Source of the DNA: an uncultured Bacteroidia bacterium
Lineage (GTDB): Bacteria; Bacteroidota; Bacteroidia; Bacteroidales; F082
NCBI GenBank assembly: GCA_902783365.1
Contig: CACZQL010000103.1
Location: 1 to 36,462 of the forward strand
DNA: 36,462 bases
Direction: 5' to 3'
A program made the translations under genes and the position numbers. This document shows positions 8,060-15,700 of this stretch, piece by piece (position 1 is the stretch's first letter; each line of letters begins with the position of its first letter). The notes below the pieces were generated by a model that was not told the origin of the DNA, did not search any database, and worked only from the letters and a program-made list of their open reading frames with translations.

Positions 8060-8816
8060 ATGCTTGCACGGAGAGTTGTTCGGGTCTTTGGTCGAACACT
8101 TTGTTTCCGATGATTTCGGGGGAGAGCATGGGCCGCAGCGAGTTGCGAAGCGTTTTCCGGCGTTGGTTGAAGGCTTGTTTGACGATGCTCACGAACAGTT
8201 TTTCGTCGCAATTCAGGGTGGCGACATGGTTGCGTCGCATCTTGATGACTGCCGATTTGACCTTCGGGGGTGGATTGAACACGTTTTCGTGAACGGTGAA
8301 GAGGTAGTCGATGTCGTACCAGGCCTGCATTAGCACGCTGAGGATGCCGTAGGTCTTGCTGCCTTCTTTGGCGGCCATGCGCTCGGCCATCTCTTTTTGC
8401 ACCATGCCCACCACTTCCACTACTTGGTCTTTGTATTTCAGCACTTGGAAGAAGATCTGGCTGCTGATGTTGTAAGGAAAGTTGCCGATGATGCCGAGGT
8501 TGTGAGGTCCGAATTGTGAGAGGTCGGTACGAAGGAAGTCGCCCTGGATGAGCCGTTCGCCGAGTTGCGGGAAATGCGTCTTCAGGTAGTCGATGGACTC
8601 ACGGTCGATTTCGATGACAGAGAACCGTTCTTTGAGGTCGTCCACCAGGTATTGGGTCAGCACTCCGGTGCCGGCGCCCACCTCGATGACGTGTTCCAAT
8701 TCGGGAGAGAGCTGCTCCACGATCTTTTGCGCGATGTTCAAATCGGTCAGAAAATGCTGTCCGAGAGCTTTTTTAGGCCTCACTTCTGCCTTCTGTCTTC
8801 TGTCTTCTGTCTTCAT
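8007..8816 (-). CDS. rsmA: 16S rRNA dimethyladenosine transferase (RsmA/KsgA)
   Basis: The 269-residue protein dimethylates the two adenines of the 3'-terminal hairpin of 16S rRNA. The KKALGQHFL N-terminal signature begins at residue 15, SAM motif I (IEVGAGTG) spans 44-51, and the catalytic NFPYNIS motif begins at 112. The ATG at 8816 overlaps the stop of the upstream TPR gene (ATGA), which supports it. However, the first 12 or so codons are made of a 7-bp tandem repeat (ACAGAAG) and look unlike family N-termini. A GTG at 8783 would start the protein at VRPKKALGQHFL, close to the usual family start. The 3' end overlaps the convergent permease gene by 53 nt. Confidence 0.93.
   Translation of the reverse strand: MKTEDRRQKAEVRPKKALGQHFLTDLNIAQKIVEQLSPELEHVIEVGAGTGVLTQYLVDDLKERFSVIEIDRESIDYLKTHFPQLGERLIQGDFLRTDLSQFGPHNLGIIGNFPYNISSQIFFQVLKYKDQVVEVVGMVQKEMAERMAAKEGSKTYGILSVLMQAWYDIDYLFTVHENVFNPPPKVKSAVIKMRRNHVATLNCDEKLFVSIVKQAFNQRRKTLRNSLRPMLSPEIIGNKVFDQRPEQLSVQAFIDLTNLMDPSASHGQP
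8783..8814. repeat. Heptanucleotide array over the rsmA start
   Basis: About 4.6 copies of CTTCTGT (ACAGAAG on the coding strand) run from 8783 to 8814, ending within the rsmA ATG. The second-to-fourth units are identical and the leftmost ends in C rather than T. Because 7 is not a multiple of 3, gain or loss of a unit would separate the ATG from the rsmA reading frame. Confidence 0.9.
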
Positions 8817-10615
8817 AGCTTCCTATAATTCTTCTTTGCTTGTGCGGTGTAAAGGCTGGTGGGGTAGAGGTCGATGAGTTGTTCGTAGTGTTGTTTGGCG
8901 TCTTCGCGGGCTTTCAGCTGGTGGTGTTCGATCAAGGCGGCTTTCATCAGGGCGTCGTCGGCCATGTAGCTGTCGGGAAACAGGGTGACGATTTGGAGGA
9001 ACAGGGTGTCGGCTTCCACATATTCCTTTCGTCGCTCCATGATTTCGGCTTTGCGGTAGAGTGCATGGGGTTTGCTGACCATGTTGCCGTCGGCGCAGAT
9101 GGAGTCGAGGACGAGCAGTGCTTGGTCTTCCTTGTGTTGGTAGATCTTGTAGTCGGCGCGTGCGATACGGTTGAGTTCTTTGCCGTCGGGGTCGATTTCG
9201 AGGTTGTCGCCGATGATGAGCGAGAGGGTCATGGCGTCGTTGGCGATGAGTTTCGAGGTGGCGGCTTTGAGGACGTCGAGTTGGGTCTGGGCCCAGGCGA
9301 ACTCCCCGATGAAATAGCGGAGCTGGGCGTTCTTGTAGCGTGCCTCGTGGCCGAGGGGTTCCTCTTTCATGGCTTTGTCAACCTGGCTGTAAAGCAGGGT
9401 GGCTTCCCACACCTCGTCGTTGTAGAGATAGATGTCGGCCAGTTTGAGTTTCAGCTGGCATTGCTGGAGCTTGAGGGTGGTTTGGTTGATGGCTTGTTGC
9501 AGCACTTCCACGGCCTGGTCCGACTGGTCGAGGTGATAGGCCATGAGGTCGGCTTGGATGGCGACGAGGTCGGCGTATTCCTTGCTGCCCACGTCGGGGT
9601 AGGCGGTTTCGATTTTTTTGCTGAGCCGCTCATACACTTTCTTGTCGGTCACATGGTTCTTGAGGCATTGCTGGTTTTCGGTCTTGATGGCGCCGATGAG
9701 GGCTTGGCCGTAAAAAGGGTAGGCCTTCCCCTTTTTCAGGATATAGTCGTAGGCGTCGTTGGCGATTTCGTATTGTCCGTTGGAGAGGCAGATGCCGGCC
9801 AGGTTGATGATTTGGAGGTCCTGGTCGTCGGTCCTTCGGTCGATGCTTTTGCATTGGGCCAGGGCGATGTCGTAGTCCTCCTCTTGGAGGGAGAACCACA
9901 CCAGCATTTGTGCGAACTCCACGTTGTCGGGCTTCTCCTGGGTTTTCTTCAGGAGGGCGATGCGCATCTCGTCAGCGATGCTTTTGTTGACATCGTAGAG
10001 CAGCAGGGTTTGGAACCGGTTTTTGATGGAGTTGTATTGGTCGGGGCGGCGTTCGAGTTCAAGCAGGTAGTATTCAAAGGCCTGCTGGTAGTTGTTCATG
10101 GCGTGATAGACACTGGCTTTCTCCATGTAGAAGGGGTTGTGGTCGGTGTTGATTTCGGCGCCTTTGTCAAGGATGCGGAGGGCATAGTCGTTCATCATCC
10201 GGCTTCGGAACATGTTGGAGATGTTGAGGATGGTGTTTCGGCTTTCGGGGAGGTCCTTGAGGATCTCGTTGAAGATTTTGTCGGCCTTGTCTTGCTGTTG
10301 GCTGTTGACATAGAGGTAGGCCAGGTCGATTTTTGATTTCCAGGCGTTGGGGTTTTTGCGGATGAAGCTTTTGAGTTCTTTCTCGGCTTCGCTGAGTTCC
10401 CCGAGCCGGATCATGCATTCGACATATTGGTTGAAGTGATGGGCTTGTGATTTTTTCTGGTAGAGATTCAGGTAGGCCGCCTTGGCTTTGTCGTATTCTT
10501 GTTTTTGGAAGAGGTTGCTGGCGAGTTGTTCCTCCACTTGGTTGTTGTTTTGTGCGAGGGTGGGGAGTTGCAGGAAGAGTAGGAGGAGGCAAAAGGCGAG
10601 GGCGGTGTTTTTCAT
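8813..10615 (-). CDS. Secreted tetratricopeptide-repeat protein
   Basis: The 600-residue protein starts with a clear Sec signal peptide (residues 1-21, ending LPTLAQ). It continues as helical repeats of about 34 residues with the TPR pattern (for example LASNLFQKQEYDKAKAAYLNLYQKK near residue 30 and EYVEADTLFLQIVTLFPDSYMADDALMKAALIEHH near residue 540). It is probably periplasmic or on the inner face of the outer membrane and mediates protein-protein contacts. It lies between a small lipoprotein gene (4-nt overlap at the start) and rsmA (4-nt overlap at the end), so the three are translationally coupled. No enzymatic motif is visible. The partner is unknown. Confidence 0.85.
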   Translation of the reverse strand: MKNTALAFCLLLLFLQLPTLAQNNNQVEEQLASNLFQKQEYDKAKAAYLNLYQKKSQAHHFNQYVECMIRLGELSEAEKELKSFIRKNPNAWKSKIDLAYLYVNSQQQDKADKIFNEILKDLPESRNTILNISNMFRSRMMNDYALRILDKGAEINTDHNPFYMEKASVYHAMNNYQQAFEYYLLELERRPDQYNSIKNRFQTLLLYDVNKSIADEMRIALLKKTQEKPDNVEFAQMLVWFSLQEEDYDIALAQCKSIDRRTDDQDLQIINLAGICLSNGQYEIANDAYDYILKKGKAYPFYGQALIGAIKTENQQCLKNHVTDKKVYERLSKKIETAYPDVGSKEYADLVAIQADLMAYHLDQSDQAVEVLQQAINQTTLKLQQCQLKLKLADIYLYNDEVWEATLLYSQVDKAMKEEPLGHEARYKNAQLRYFIGEFAWAQTQLDVLKAATSKLIANDAMTLSLIIGDNLEIDPDGKELNRIARADYKIYQHKEDQALLVLDSICADGNMVSKPHALYRKAEIMERRKEYVEADTLFLQIVTLFPDSYMADDALMKAALIEHHQLKAREDAKQHYEQLIDLYPTSLYTAQAKKNYRKL

Positions 10616-11127
10616 TTGGAGGCGACTTTACGGATGTTTTTTTTCAGCGACCTCAGGGCCTGGTCCTGTTTGGGAAGCCGGTCTTGGAAATACAGCACTC
10701 GGTAGTGGAGGGTGTCGGCGGCGTCGCTTTCGTCTTGAAGGTAGAGGGCGAAGAGGGAGTCGGTGACAAGTTGGTGGTCGAGGTCGTATTGCAGGTTGAC
10801 GAGTTGGGTCCGGATATAGGAGAGGTCGTGCCTCATGATGGGAAGCATTTCGTCGAATTGTTGGAGGTAGGCTTGTGCGAGGTTGAGGGTGTCGAAGAAC
10901 GCGTCGATATGTTGCTGCGGCACGTATTGCAGCATGGAGTCGCACCAATGGAAGTCGGCCCGGATTTTTTCGGGGTATTGTTGTTGGATGTCGTTGAGCG
11001 CCAGGCTGTCGCGGTCGAGTTGCCGGTGCAGCTTGGCGAAAGGGTTTTCGGCCTTGTCCGCGCACGAGAAGAGGGCGAGGAGCAAGGCCGAAACCGCTGT
11101 CAGTATGAGGTTACGAAATGAGGTCAA
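10612..11127 (-). CDS. Small lipoprotein, function unknown
   Basis: The 171-residue protein has a lipoprotein signal peptide with lipobox LFSC, the cysteine at about residue 22. Most of the rest is alpha-helical and charged, with coiled-coil potential. I do not recognise a family. The only start upstream of the signal peptide is a TTG at 11127, inside the end of serS (17-nt overlap); there is no ATG or GTG before the lipobox. The TPR gene starts within its stop codon (overlap 10612-10615). The pairing of a helical lipoprotein with a periplasmic TPR protein suggests the two work together at the outer membrane, which is inference. Confidence 0.72.
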   Translation of the reverse strand: MTSFRNLILTAVSALLLALFSCADKAENPFAKLHRQLDRDSLALNDIQQQYPEKIRADFHWCDSMLQYVPQQHIDAFFDTLNLAQAYLQQFDEMLPIMRHDLSYIRTQLVNLQYDLDHQLVTDSLFALYLQDESDAADTLHYRVLYFQDRLPKQDQALRSLKKNIRKVASK

Positions 11128-12382
11128 AGCCGGTGTATTTTTGGAGGGCTTTCGGGATATGGATGCCTTCCGGGGTTTGGTGATCTTCGAGCAGGGCGGC
11201 CACGATTCTGGGCAGGGCGAGGGCGGAGCCGTTGAGGGTGTGGACGAGTTGGATGTTGCCTTTGCTGTCCCTGTAGCGGAGTTTCAGTCGGTTGGCTTGG
11301 AAGGTCTCGAAGTTGGAGACGGAGCTCACTTCGAGCCAGAGTTGCTGGGCGGCGGACCACACCTCGAAGTCGTAGGTGGTGGCGGAGGTGAAGCTCATGT
11401 CGCCGCCGCAGAGATGGAGGATGCGGAAGGGGAGTTCCAGCTTGCGGAGCAGTCCGGCCACGTGTTGTTTCATGGCTTCGAGGCGCTCGTAGGAGTTGGC
11501 GGGGTTGGCGATCTCGACGATCTCCACCTTGTCGAACTGGTGGAGGCGGTTGAGGCCTCTGACGTTTTTGCCGTAGGAGCCGGCTTCGCGGCGGAAGCAG
11601 CTGGAGTAGCCCGCGGTCTTGATGGGCAGTTGCTCTTCTTTGACGATGGTGTCGCGGAACATGTTGGTCAGCGGCACTTCGGCGGTGGGGATGAGGTAGA
11701 AGCCGTCGAGCGGCACGGCGTACATCTGGGCTTCCTTGTCGGGAAGTTGTCCGGTGGCGTAGGCCGAGGCTTCGTTGACGACGATGGGGGGTTGGGTCTC
11801 GTTGTAGCCGTCGGCGGCAGCCTCATCGAGGAAGAAGTTGATGAGGGCGCGTTGCAGCTTGGCGCCTTTGCCTTTGTAGAAGGGGAAGCCAGCGCCGGTG
11901 ACTTTGTTGCCGAGTTCGAAGTCGGCCAACTGGTAGTCGTTGAGCAGTTCCCAGTGGGGCTTGGCGCCTTCGTGGAGTTGGGGCATCTCGCCTTCCTGAT
12001 GGACGTTCACGTTGTCGGCGGCGGAGGTGCCTCTTGGCACGTCGAGGCGGGGGGTATTGGGGATTTCCACGAGCTTGGTTTGGATCTCCTGCTTGATGAC
12101 CTCAAGCCGGTCGGCCAGGGTCTTGGAGAGCTCTTTCATCTCGTTGTTCTTGGCTTTCATCTCGTTGGCTTCGGCGGCCTTGCCTTGTTTGTAAAGCTCG
12201 CCGATGGCCTTGGCGTTGCTGTTGAGGCTCGCCAGGAGGTCGTCGCATTGTCTTTGGGTGCTGCGACGCTCGTCGTCCAGCTTAAGAATCTCGTCGATCA
12301 GCGCGACGTTCTTGAAGTTTTTGATGGACAGACGTTCGATCACTTCGTCTTTGTGGTCTCTGATGTAGGATAATACTAACAT
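11111..12382 (-). CDS. serS: Seryl-tRNA synthetase
   Basis: The 423-residue class II synthetase charges tRNA-Ser (and tRNA-Sec where present) with serine. The N-terminal 110 residues form the long antiparallel coiled-coil arm that binds the tRNA variable arm. The serine-binding TAEVPLTN segment is at 233-240, motif 2 (FRREAG, then GLNRLHQFDKVE) at 263-287, and motif 3 (GSALALPRIVAALLE) near 388-402. The family length is usual. It has its own TATATTTG promoter element upstream and is followed by the overlapping lipoprotein gene. The rplU-rpmA-serS order is widespread in Bacteroidota. Confidence 0.96.
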   Translation of the reverse strand: MLVLSYIRDHKDEVIERLSIKNFKNVALIDEILKLDDERRSTQRQCDDLLASLNSNAKAIGELYKQGKAAEANEMKAKNNEMKELSKTLADRLEVIKQEIQTKLVEIPNTPRLDVPRGTSAADNVNVHQEGEMPQLHEGAKPHWELLNDYQLADFELGNKVTGAGFPFYKGKGAKLQRALINFFLDEAAADGYNETQPPIVVNEASAYATGQLPDKEAQMYAVPLDGFYLIPTAEVPLTNMFRDTIVKEEQLPIKTAGYSSCFRREAGSYGKNVRGLNRLHQFDKVEIVEIANPANSYERLEAMKQHVAGLLRKLELPFRILHLCGGDMSFTSATTYDFEVWSAAQQLWLEVSSVSNFETFQANRLKLRYRDSKGNIQLVHTLNGSALALPRIVAALLEDHQTPEGIHIPKALQKYTGFDLIS

Positions 12383-12408
12383 TGCTTGACGCTATTTGAA
12401 ATTTTGCG

Positions 12409-12416
12409 CAAATATA
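12409..12416 (-). promoter_or_regulatory. Bacteroidota-type -7 element (TATATTTG) for serS
   Basis: The minus strand reads TATATTTG, an exact TAnnTTTG match, 26 nt upstream of the serS ATG. It directly abuts the end of the long inverted repeat at 12417. Confidence 0.55.
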
Positions 12417-12601
12417 AGAAGCTGTTTTGATTTTTTGTTTAAAGTTTTTGATTTTTTCTTTTTCGGCTTCTTTGAGGGTCTTTTTGGTCTGATTTTTTGT
12501 TTCGCTCACTCCGATAGCCCGCTATCGTCGTTCGCTCAACAGAAAAATCATCCTCAAAAATCCCTCTCAAAGAAGCTCGAAAATAAATCAAAACAGCTTC
12601 T
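12417..12601. repeat. 185-nt nested inverted repeat upstream of serS
   Basis: Perfect 17-bp outer arms (12417-12433 and 12585-12601) enclose a second arm pair (12466-12478 with 12562-12576, 2-nt bulge). A third pair follows (12490-12500 with 12539-12550), and the innermost perfect 7-bp palindrome is CGATAGC-CC-GCTATCG (12512-12527). The whole can fold as one long hairpin. It holds no gene and lies between the rpmA terminator and the serS promoter. It may be a MITE-like insertion or an RNA leader structure. Confidence 0.75.
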
Positions 12602-12605
12602 AAAT

Positions 12606-12644
12606 GAAAAAAACCGGCTGTCAGGCAGACAGTCGGTAAAAAAA
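12606..12644 (-). terminator. Intrinsic terminator after rplU-rpmA
   Basis: A 10-bp stem with one mismatch (arms of 12613-12637, ACCGGCTGTC ... GACAGTCGGT) is flanked by A/T runs on both sides. On the minus strand the hairpin is followed by a run of seven T. It lies just past the rpmA stop at 12662 and could work in both directions. Confidence 0.85.
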
Positions 12645-12661
12645 TGTATGCTACGAAAACT

Positions 12662-12934
12662 TTATTCAACGATTTCGGCTGCCACGGGGACGATGGAGAC
12701 GAAAGACTTGTTGTCTTTCTTCTTCACGAACTCAACGATACCGTCGCACTTCGCATAGAGGGTGTGGTCCTTGCCCATACCGACGTTCTTGCCGGGGTTG
12801 TGCTTGGTACCACGTTGACGGACGATGATGTTGCCTGCGATGGCTGCTTGTCCACCGAAAATTTTCACTCCAAGTCGTTTGCTCGCTGACTCACGACCGT
12901 TCTCGGAACTACCGACGCCTTTCTTGTGTGCCAT
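12662..12934 (-). CDS. rpmA: 50S ribosomal protein L27
   Basis: The 90-residue protein begins [22 protein letters not shown], the family signature, followed by [23 protein letters not shown]27 reaches into the peptidyl-transferase centre of the 50S subunit with its basic N-terminus. There is no cleavable N-terminal extension of the Firmicutes type. It lies 22 nt after rplU in the same operon and is followed by an intrinsic terminator. Confidence 0.97.
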   Translation of the reverse strand: MAHKKGVGSSENGRESASKRLGVKIFGGQAAIAGNIIVRQRGTKHNPGKNVGMGKDHTLYAKCDGIVEFVKKKDNKSFVSIVPVAAEIVE

Positions 12935-12956
12935 ATCTTTTCAGTTTTTTCGGGTT

Positions 12957-13268
12957 TTACATGATGATGTTGTCAATGACGACCTTGCTCAGGTACTGGC
13001 GATGGCCGTTGGAGGTTTGATAACCTTTTCTTCTCTTCTTCTTGAAGACGATGACCTTGTTGCCTTTGCAGTGCTCCTTAATCGTCGCCTCGACGTTGGC
13101 ACCAGCAACCGTGGGAGCTCCAACTTGTGTAGCGCCCTCGTTGTCAATCAATAATACTCTGTCGAAAGAAACCTTGCTTCCTTCTTCTCCTTGCAGTCTG
13201 TTGACGTAAATCTCTTGACCGTTGGTCACTTTGAACTGCTGTCCTGCTATTTCTACAATTGCGTACAT
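12957..13268 (-). CDS. rplU: 50S ribosomal protein L21
   Basis: The 103-residue protein begins MYAIVEIAGQQFKV, the standard L21 N-terminus, and ends with the GHRQYLSKVVIDNI region; L21 binds 23S rRNA in the 50S subunit. The frame is open further upstream to 13301, but those 11 codons are not part of the family, so the ATG at 13268 is chosen. A TAATTTTG promoter element is 21 nt upstream. rpmA follows after 22 nt. Confidence 0.97.
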   Translation of the reverse strand: MYAIVEIAGQQFKVTNGQEIYVNRLQGEEGSKVSFDRVLLIDNEGATQVGAPTVAGANVEATIKEHCKGNKVIVFKKKRRKGYQTSNGHRQYLSKVVIDNIIM

Positions 13269-13288
13269 GACTCTAAATTTTCGGACTG

Positions 13289-13296
13289 CAAAATTA
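13289..13296 (-). promoter_or_regulatory. Bacteroidota-type -7 element (TAATTTTG) for rplU-rpmA
   Basis: The minus strand reads TAATTTTG, an exact TAnnTTTG match, 20 nt before the L21 ATG. Confidence 0.55.
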
Positions 13297-13340
13297 CACA
13301 ATTTTTTGATTGTGCAACCATTTCCTTGAAAATTTTCAAA

Positions 13341-14624
13341 TTATTTTTTCATCAGGCCTTCTGTGACCGCTGCGACGGCCTCTTTGGTGAAGCCAATCGG
13401 GAAGATATGAGCGGGTTCCAGATGGTAATGCTCGTGTTGCTCCTTGAAGTGTTTCTCGCCGCCGCCCGTGATGTTGAGCATGATGACGTCGTCGGACTTC
13501 ACCTTATTAATATGGATGGCTTGGACGAGGGAGGCCAAGGCCACGCCGGCGGCATGGTAGATGTCAATGCCTTCGGTTTCCTCGAAGAGCTCTTTGGCGG
13601 CTTGGGCCTCTTCGTTGCTGACGGCGAAGATGTCGCCTTGGGTGTCTTTCAGGGCGTCGTAGAGTCCGCCGGCCAGCGAGTAGGGGGGCTTGCGGTTGGA
13701 GAGCACAGGGGCGCAGATCTGGGCGGCGTCACGCCGTGCCTGGTCGGGATCGTAGGGCAACAAGGCTCGTGAGTCTTGCCGCCAGGCCTCGTACATGGGC
13801 ACAAAGGGTTTGTTTTGCGACACGAAGAGCCGGGCTTTGTGCTGTCCGAAACGACCGTCCTCAAGGAAACGCAGGTTGGCTTCCCAGGCGGCGATGGCGC
13901 CGGTGCCGCTGCCCACTGCTTGGAAGTAAAAGTCGGGGATGCGCCCGATGGTGGTCACCGCCGACATCATGGTGGTGCTCATGCCGTCGCGGCGCGCGAT
14001 GTTTTTGGCGCCGCCCTCGGCGAGGAAGCCCGGCAACTCACAGACGTAGTTGGACAGCTGGATGGCGTCGAAATAGTCGCTGCCCGAGGCGGTGGTGAAG
14101 AGCTTGACGCAGGGGTTGAGCGGCTTGTCGAACCACAACGCGTTGAGGTTGTCCTGCGGGACGCAGAGCAGCAACGGGATGCCATTGTCGGAGCATACTT
14201 TGGCAAAGGCCCTCGCGGTGTTGCCGGCGGAGGCCACCACCAGCACCTTGTCCTTTTGCTCCTCGCCCAGTCGGGCGCACACCGAGTAGGCCTCAGTCTC
14301 CTTGAAAGAGCAGGTGGTCATCTTGGCGCCTTTGGCTGGCCACCACCCACTGAAGGTGATGTATAAGTTGTTTAATCCCAGTCGCTTGGCTAGCTTCTCA
14401 CTTTTGTAAGTGACGGGGCAGGAAGGGTTCTCCAGTGTCCTCTGGATGGGCATCCAGTCGGCGTATTTGTAGAGCCCGAGTCGGTCGTCGCCCACCCGGA
14501 GTTGTTTCTGTTCATAGATGGCCCTTACCAGGCTTGGTTTTTCCCCTTGCGGGTCGTCCAACGTCCATCCCTGATCTTCGAAAATGCGGCCCGTAGCCAC
14601 GTTCATCAGCTTGTAGTGTTCCAT
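13341..14624 (-). CDS. Cysteate synthase (threonine-synthase-like PLP enzyme)
   Basis: The 427-residue fold-type II PLP enzyme has the Schiff-base lysine in CSFKETEA (Lys108) and the phosphate-binding SAGNTARA segment at 132-139. The length and the YNxATG/SGWWPAKGA region match the cysteate synthase family, known from methanogen coenzyme M synthesis: O-phosphoserine plus sulfite gives L-cysteate. In Bacteroidota, cysteate is the head-group precursor of capnine-type sulfonolipids, so that pathway is the likely role here. No acyltransferase partner gene is in the window. The frame extends to 14906 through repeat DNA; the ATG at 14624 is chosen on homology. A plain threonine synthase is less likely because the family-typical N-terminal domain is missing. 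Confidence 0.8.
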   Translation of the reverse strand: MEHYKLMNVATGRIFEDQGWTLDDPQGEKPSLVRAIYEQKQLRVGDDRLGLYKYADWMPIQRTLENPSCPVTYKSEKLAKRLGLNNLYITFSGWWPAKGAKMTTCSFKETEAYSVCARLGEEQKDKVLVVASAGNTARAFAKVCSDNGIPLLLCVPQDNLNALWFDKPLNPCVKLFTTASGSDYFDAIQLSNYVCELPGFLAEGGAKNIARRDGMSTTMMSAVTTIGRIPDFYFQAVGSGTGAIAAWEANLRFLEDGRFGQHKARLFVSQNKPFVPMYEAWRQDSRALLPYDPDQARRDAAQICAPVLSNRKPPYSLAGGLYDALKDTQGDIFAVSNEEAQAAKELFEETEGIDIYHAAGVALASLVQAIHINKVKSDDVIMLNITGGGEKHFKEQHEHYHLEPAHIFPIGFTKEAVAAVTEGLMKK

Positions 14625-14644
14625 GAGCTCAGTGTTTTGAGCCG

Positions 14645-14652
14645 CAAAGATA
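14645..14652 (-). promoter_or_regulatory. Bacteroidota-type -7 element (TATCTTTG) for cysteate synthase
   Basis: The minus strand reads TATCTTTG 20 nt upstream of the ATG at 14624. The 22-bp repeat array starts about 47 nt further upstream, so the promoter is bounded by repeat DNA. Confidence 0.55.
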
Positions 14653-14698
14653 GTAAAAATAGTAAAGGTGTTTACAGTAAATACAAATACTTTTTTTT

Positions 14699-14780
14699 CT
14701 GGTGTCCCGCATCCAGTGTTCTGGTGTCCCACATCCAGTGTTCTGGTGTCCCACATCCAGTGTCCTGGTGTCTCGCACTC
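14699..14780. repeat. 22-bp hairpin-forming tandem repeat
   Basis: Three near-identical 22-bp units (CTGGTGTCCCACATCCAGTG plus TT/TC) run from 14699 to 14764, with a partial fourth at 14765-14780. Each unit can form its own short hairpin (CTGG/CCAG ends). Together with the palindromic elements to the right they fill the 597-nt gap 14625-15221, in which no gene is seen. Confidence 0.85.
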
Positions 14781-14808
14781 CGCACCCCGTGTCCCGATAT
14801 CCCGGTAT

Positions 14809-15014
14809 CCCCACACTGACGTGCATGTCCCCACACTGACGTGCGGGGTTACGAGGATGTCGTGCCTTCGGCACTCCCTATCCTCACCCCACTTGGAGCC
14901 CCACACTGACGTGCGGGGTTACGGGGATGTCGTGCCTTCGGCACTCCCTATCCTCACCCCACTTGGAGCCCCACACTGACGTGCGGGGTTACGGGAATGT
15001 CGTGCCGTTGGCAC
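14809..15014 (+). repeat. REP/BIME-like palindrome array, direct copies with 70-bp period
   Basis: Three 46-bp elements start at 14829, 14899 and 14969, exactly 70 bp apart. Each has a first hairpin (CCCCACAC-TGAC-GTGCGGGG, one mismatch), a spacer of about 13 nt, and a second hairpin (GTGCC-TTC-GGCAC). The 24-bp stretch between elements is repeated too. A short copy with only the first hairpin lies at about 14809-14828. The third element has a changed loop (GTTGGCAC). They flank the IS200-like transposase. Confidence 0.9.
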
Positions 15015-15045
15015 TCATATCGTATCCCCTAGCGTAGTACTGGTA

Positions 15046-15211
15046 GTGCCGAAGGCACGGCATCCTCGTAACCCCGCACGTCAGTGTGGGGTTACTAGGA
15101 CATGGGGTTACTAGGACATGTGGTGCTGAGTGTGGGGCTCCGAGTGAGGGTGTGGACAGACACTGGCTCGGTGCTGCTATAGGGGGTGGGGACTGGGAGT
15201 GCCGAAGGCAC
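15046..15211 (-). repeat. Inverted copies of the palindrome element next to the transposase 3' end
   Basis: 15046-15091 is a complete 46-bp element in inverse orientation. It is followed by two 16-bp direct repeats of GGGGTTACTAGGACAT (15088-15119). A lone second hairpin (GTGCC-GAA-GGCAC, 15199-15211) lies 10 nt from the transposase stop codon. Head-to-head pairs of this kind are what BIME structures look like. Confidence 0.85.
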
Positions 15212-15221
15212 GACACAGCTG

Positions 15222-15671
15222 CTAATCACTGAGGAAGAAACGCTCGTCAATGGTTATCCCGTTCTCTATGAGAAAAGAACGATATTCTTCAGCGAAAGTG
15301 GTTGTCAGATGATGCTCTTTCTGCTTCATGATATAACCAATGATCATATCCCTGTCGCGGAGACTATAGCTGAAGCCCGCGTATTCGTGACCCCAACCTC
15401 TGAAATTAGGGAAGTTCGGGTTCGTTTTCAGCCATCTGCTGCTGTTTGCCTTGATTTTTTGCACAAAAGCGGAGAGCGACAAGGTGGGCGGTATGGACAC
15501 GAAGATATGGATGTGATCGGGCATCCCTCCTATGCGGTAGGTCTGGCAGTGGAGGCTTTTTGCGATACCATGAAGGTAGGCGTACAACTCCCTCTCATGG
15601 TCGAAGGGGATGGTCGGCTCACTACGGTAGGTGCGGAACACGATATGGAAATAGGTGGTGGTATGGCTCAT
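15222..15671 (-). CDS. IS200-like / REP-associated tyrosine transposase (Y1_Tnp)
   Basis: The 149-residue protein is a single-domain HUH transposase. The metal-binding HIH motif sits in MPDHIHIF (His53, His55), and the probable catalytic tyrosine is Tyr113 in GYIMKQKEHH, with the family-typical Gln117. The SAFVQKIKANSSRWL helix and the C-terminal GITIDERFFL segment fit Bacteroidota members. Such enzymes cut single-stranded DNA beside hairpins. The abundance of palindromes on both sides suggests the REP-associated (RAYT) type rather than a freely moving IS. The frame runs upstream to 15761 through 20-bp repeats, but the ATG at 15671 begins the conserved domain. It is intact and may be active. 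Confidence 0.88.
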   Translation of the reverse strand: MSHTTTYFHIVFRTYRSEPTIPFDHERELYAYLHGIAKSLHCQTYRIGGMPDHIHIFVSIPPTLSLSAFVQKIKANSSRWLKTNPNFPNFRGWGHEYAGFSYSLRDRDMIIGYIMKQKEHHLTTTFAEEYRSFLIENGITIDERFFLSD

Positions 15672-15700
15672 GATGTTGTTGCTTTTGTTGGGTTGCCTCA

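Noticed and set aside
8840-10336. 498-residue plus-strand frame opposite the TPR gene
   Set aside because: The translation is dominated by V, G, E and F without motifs, whereas the minus strand gives a signal peptide and TPR repeats.
14625-14906. N-terminal extension of the cysteate synthase frame
   Set aside because: It translates the 22-bp repeats into repeated CGTPEHWM-like sequence and crosses the likely promoter.
14829-15014. Regular repeats that might be a CRISPR array
   Set aside because: Repeats and the stretches between them are both conserved (70-bp period), the elements are palindromic and occur in both orientations, and no cas genes are present.
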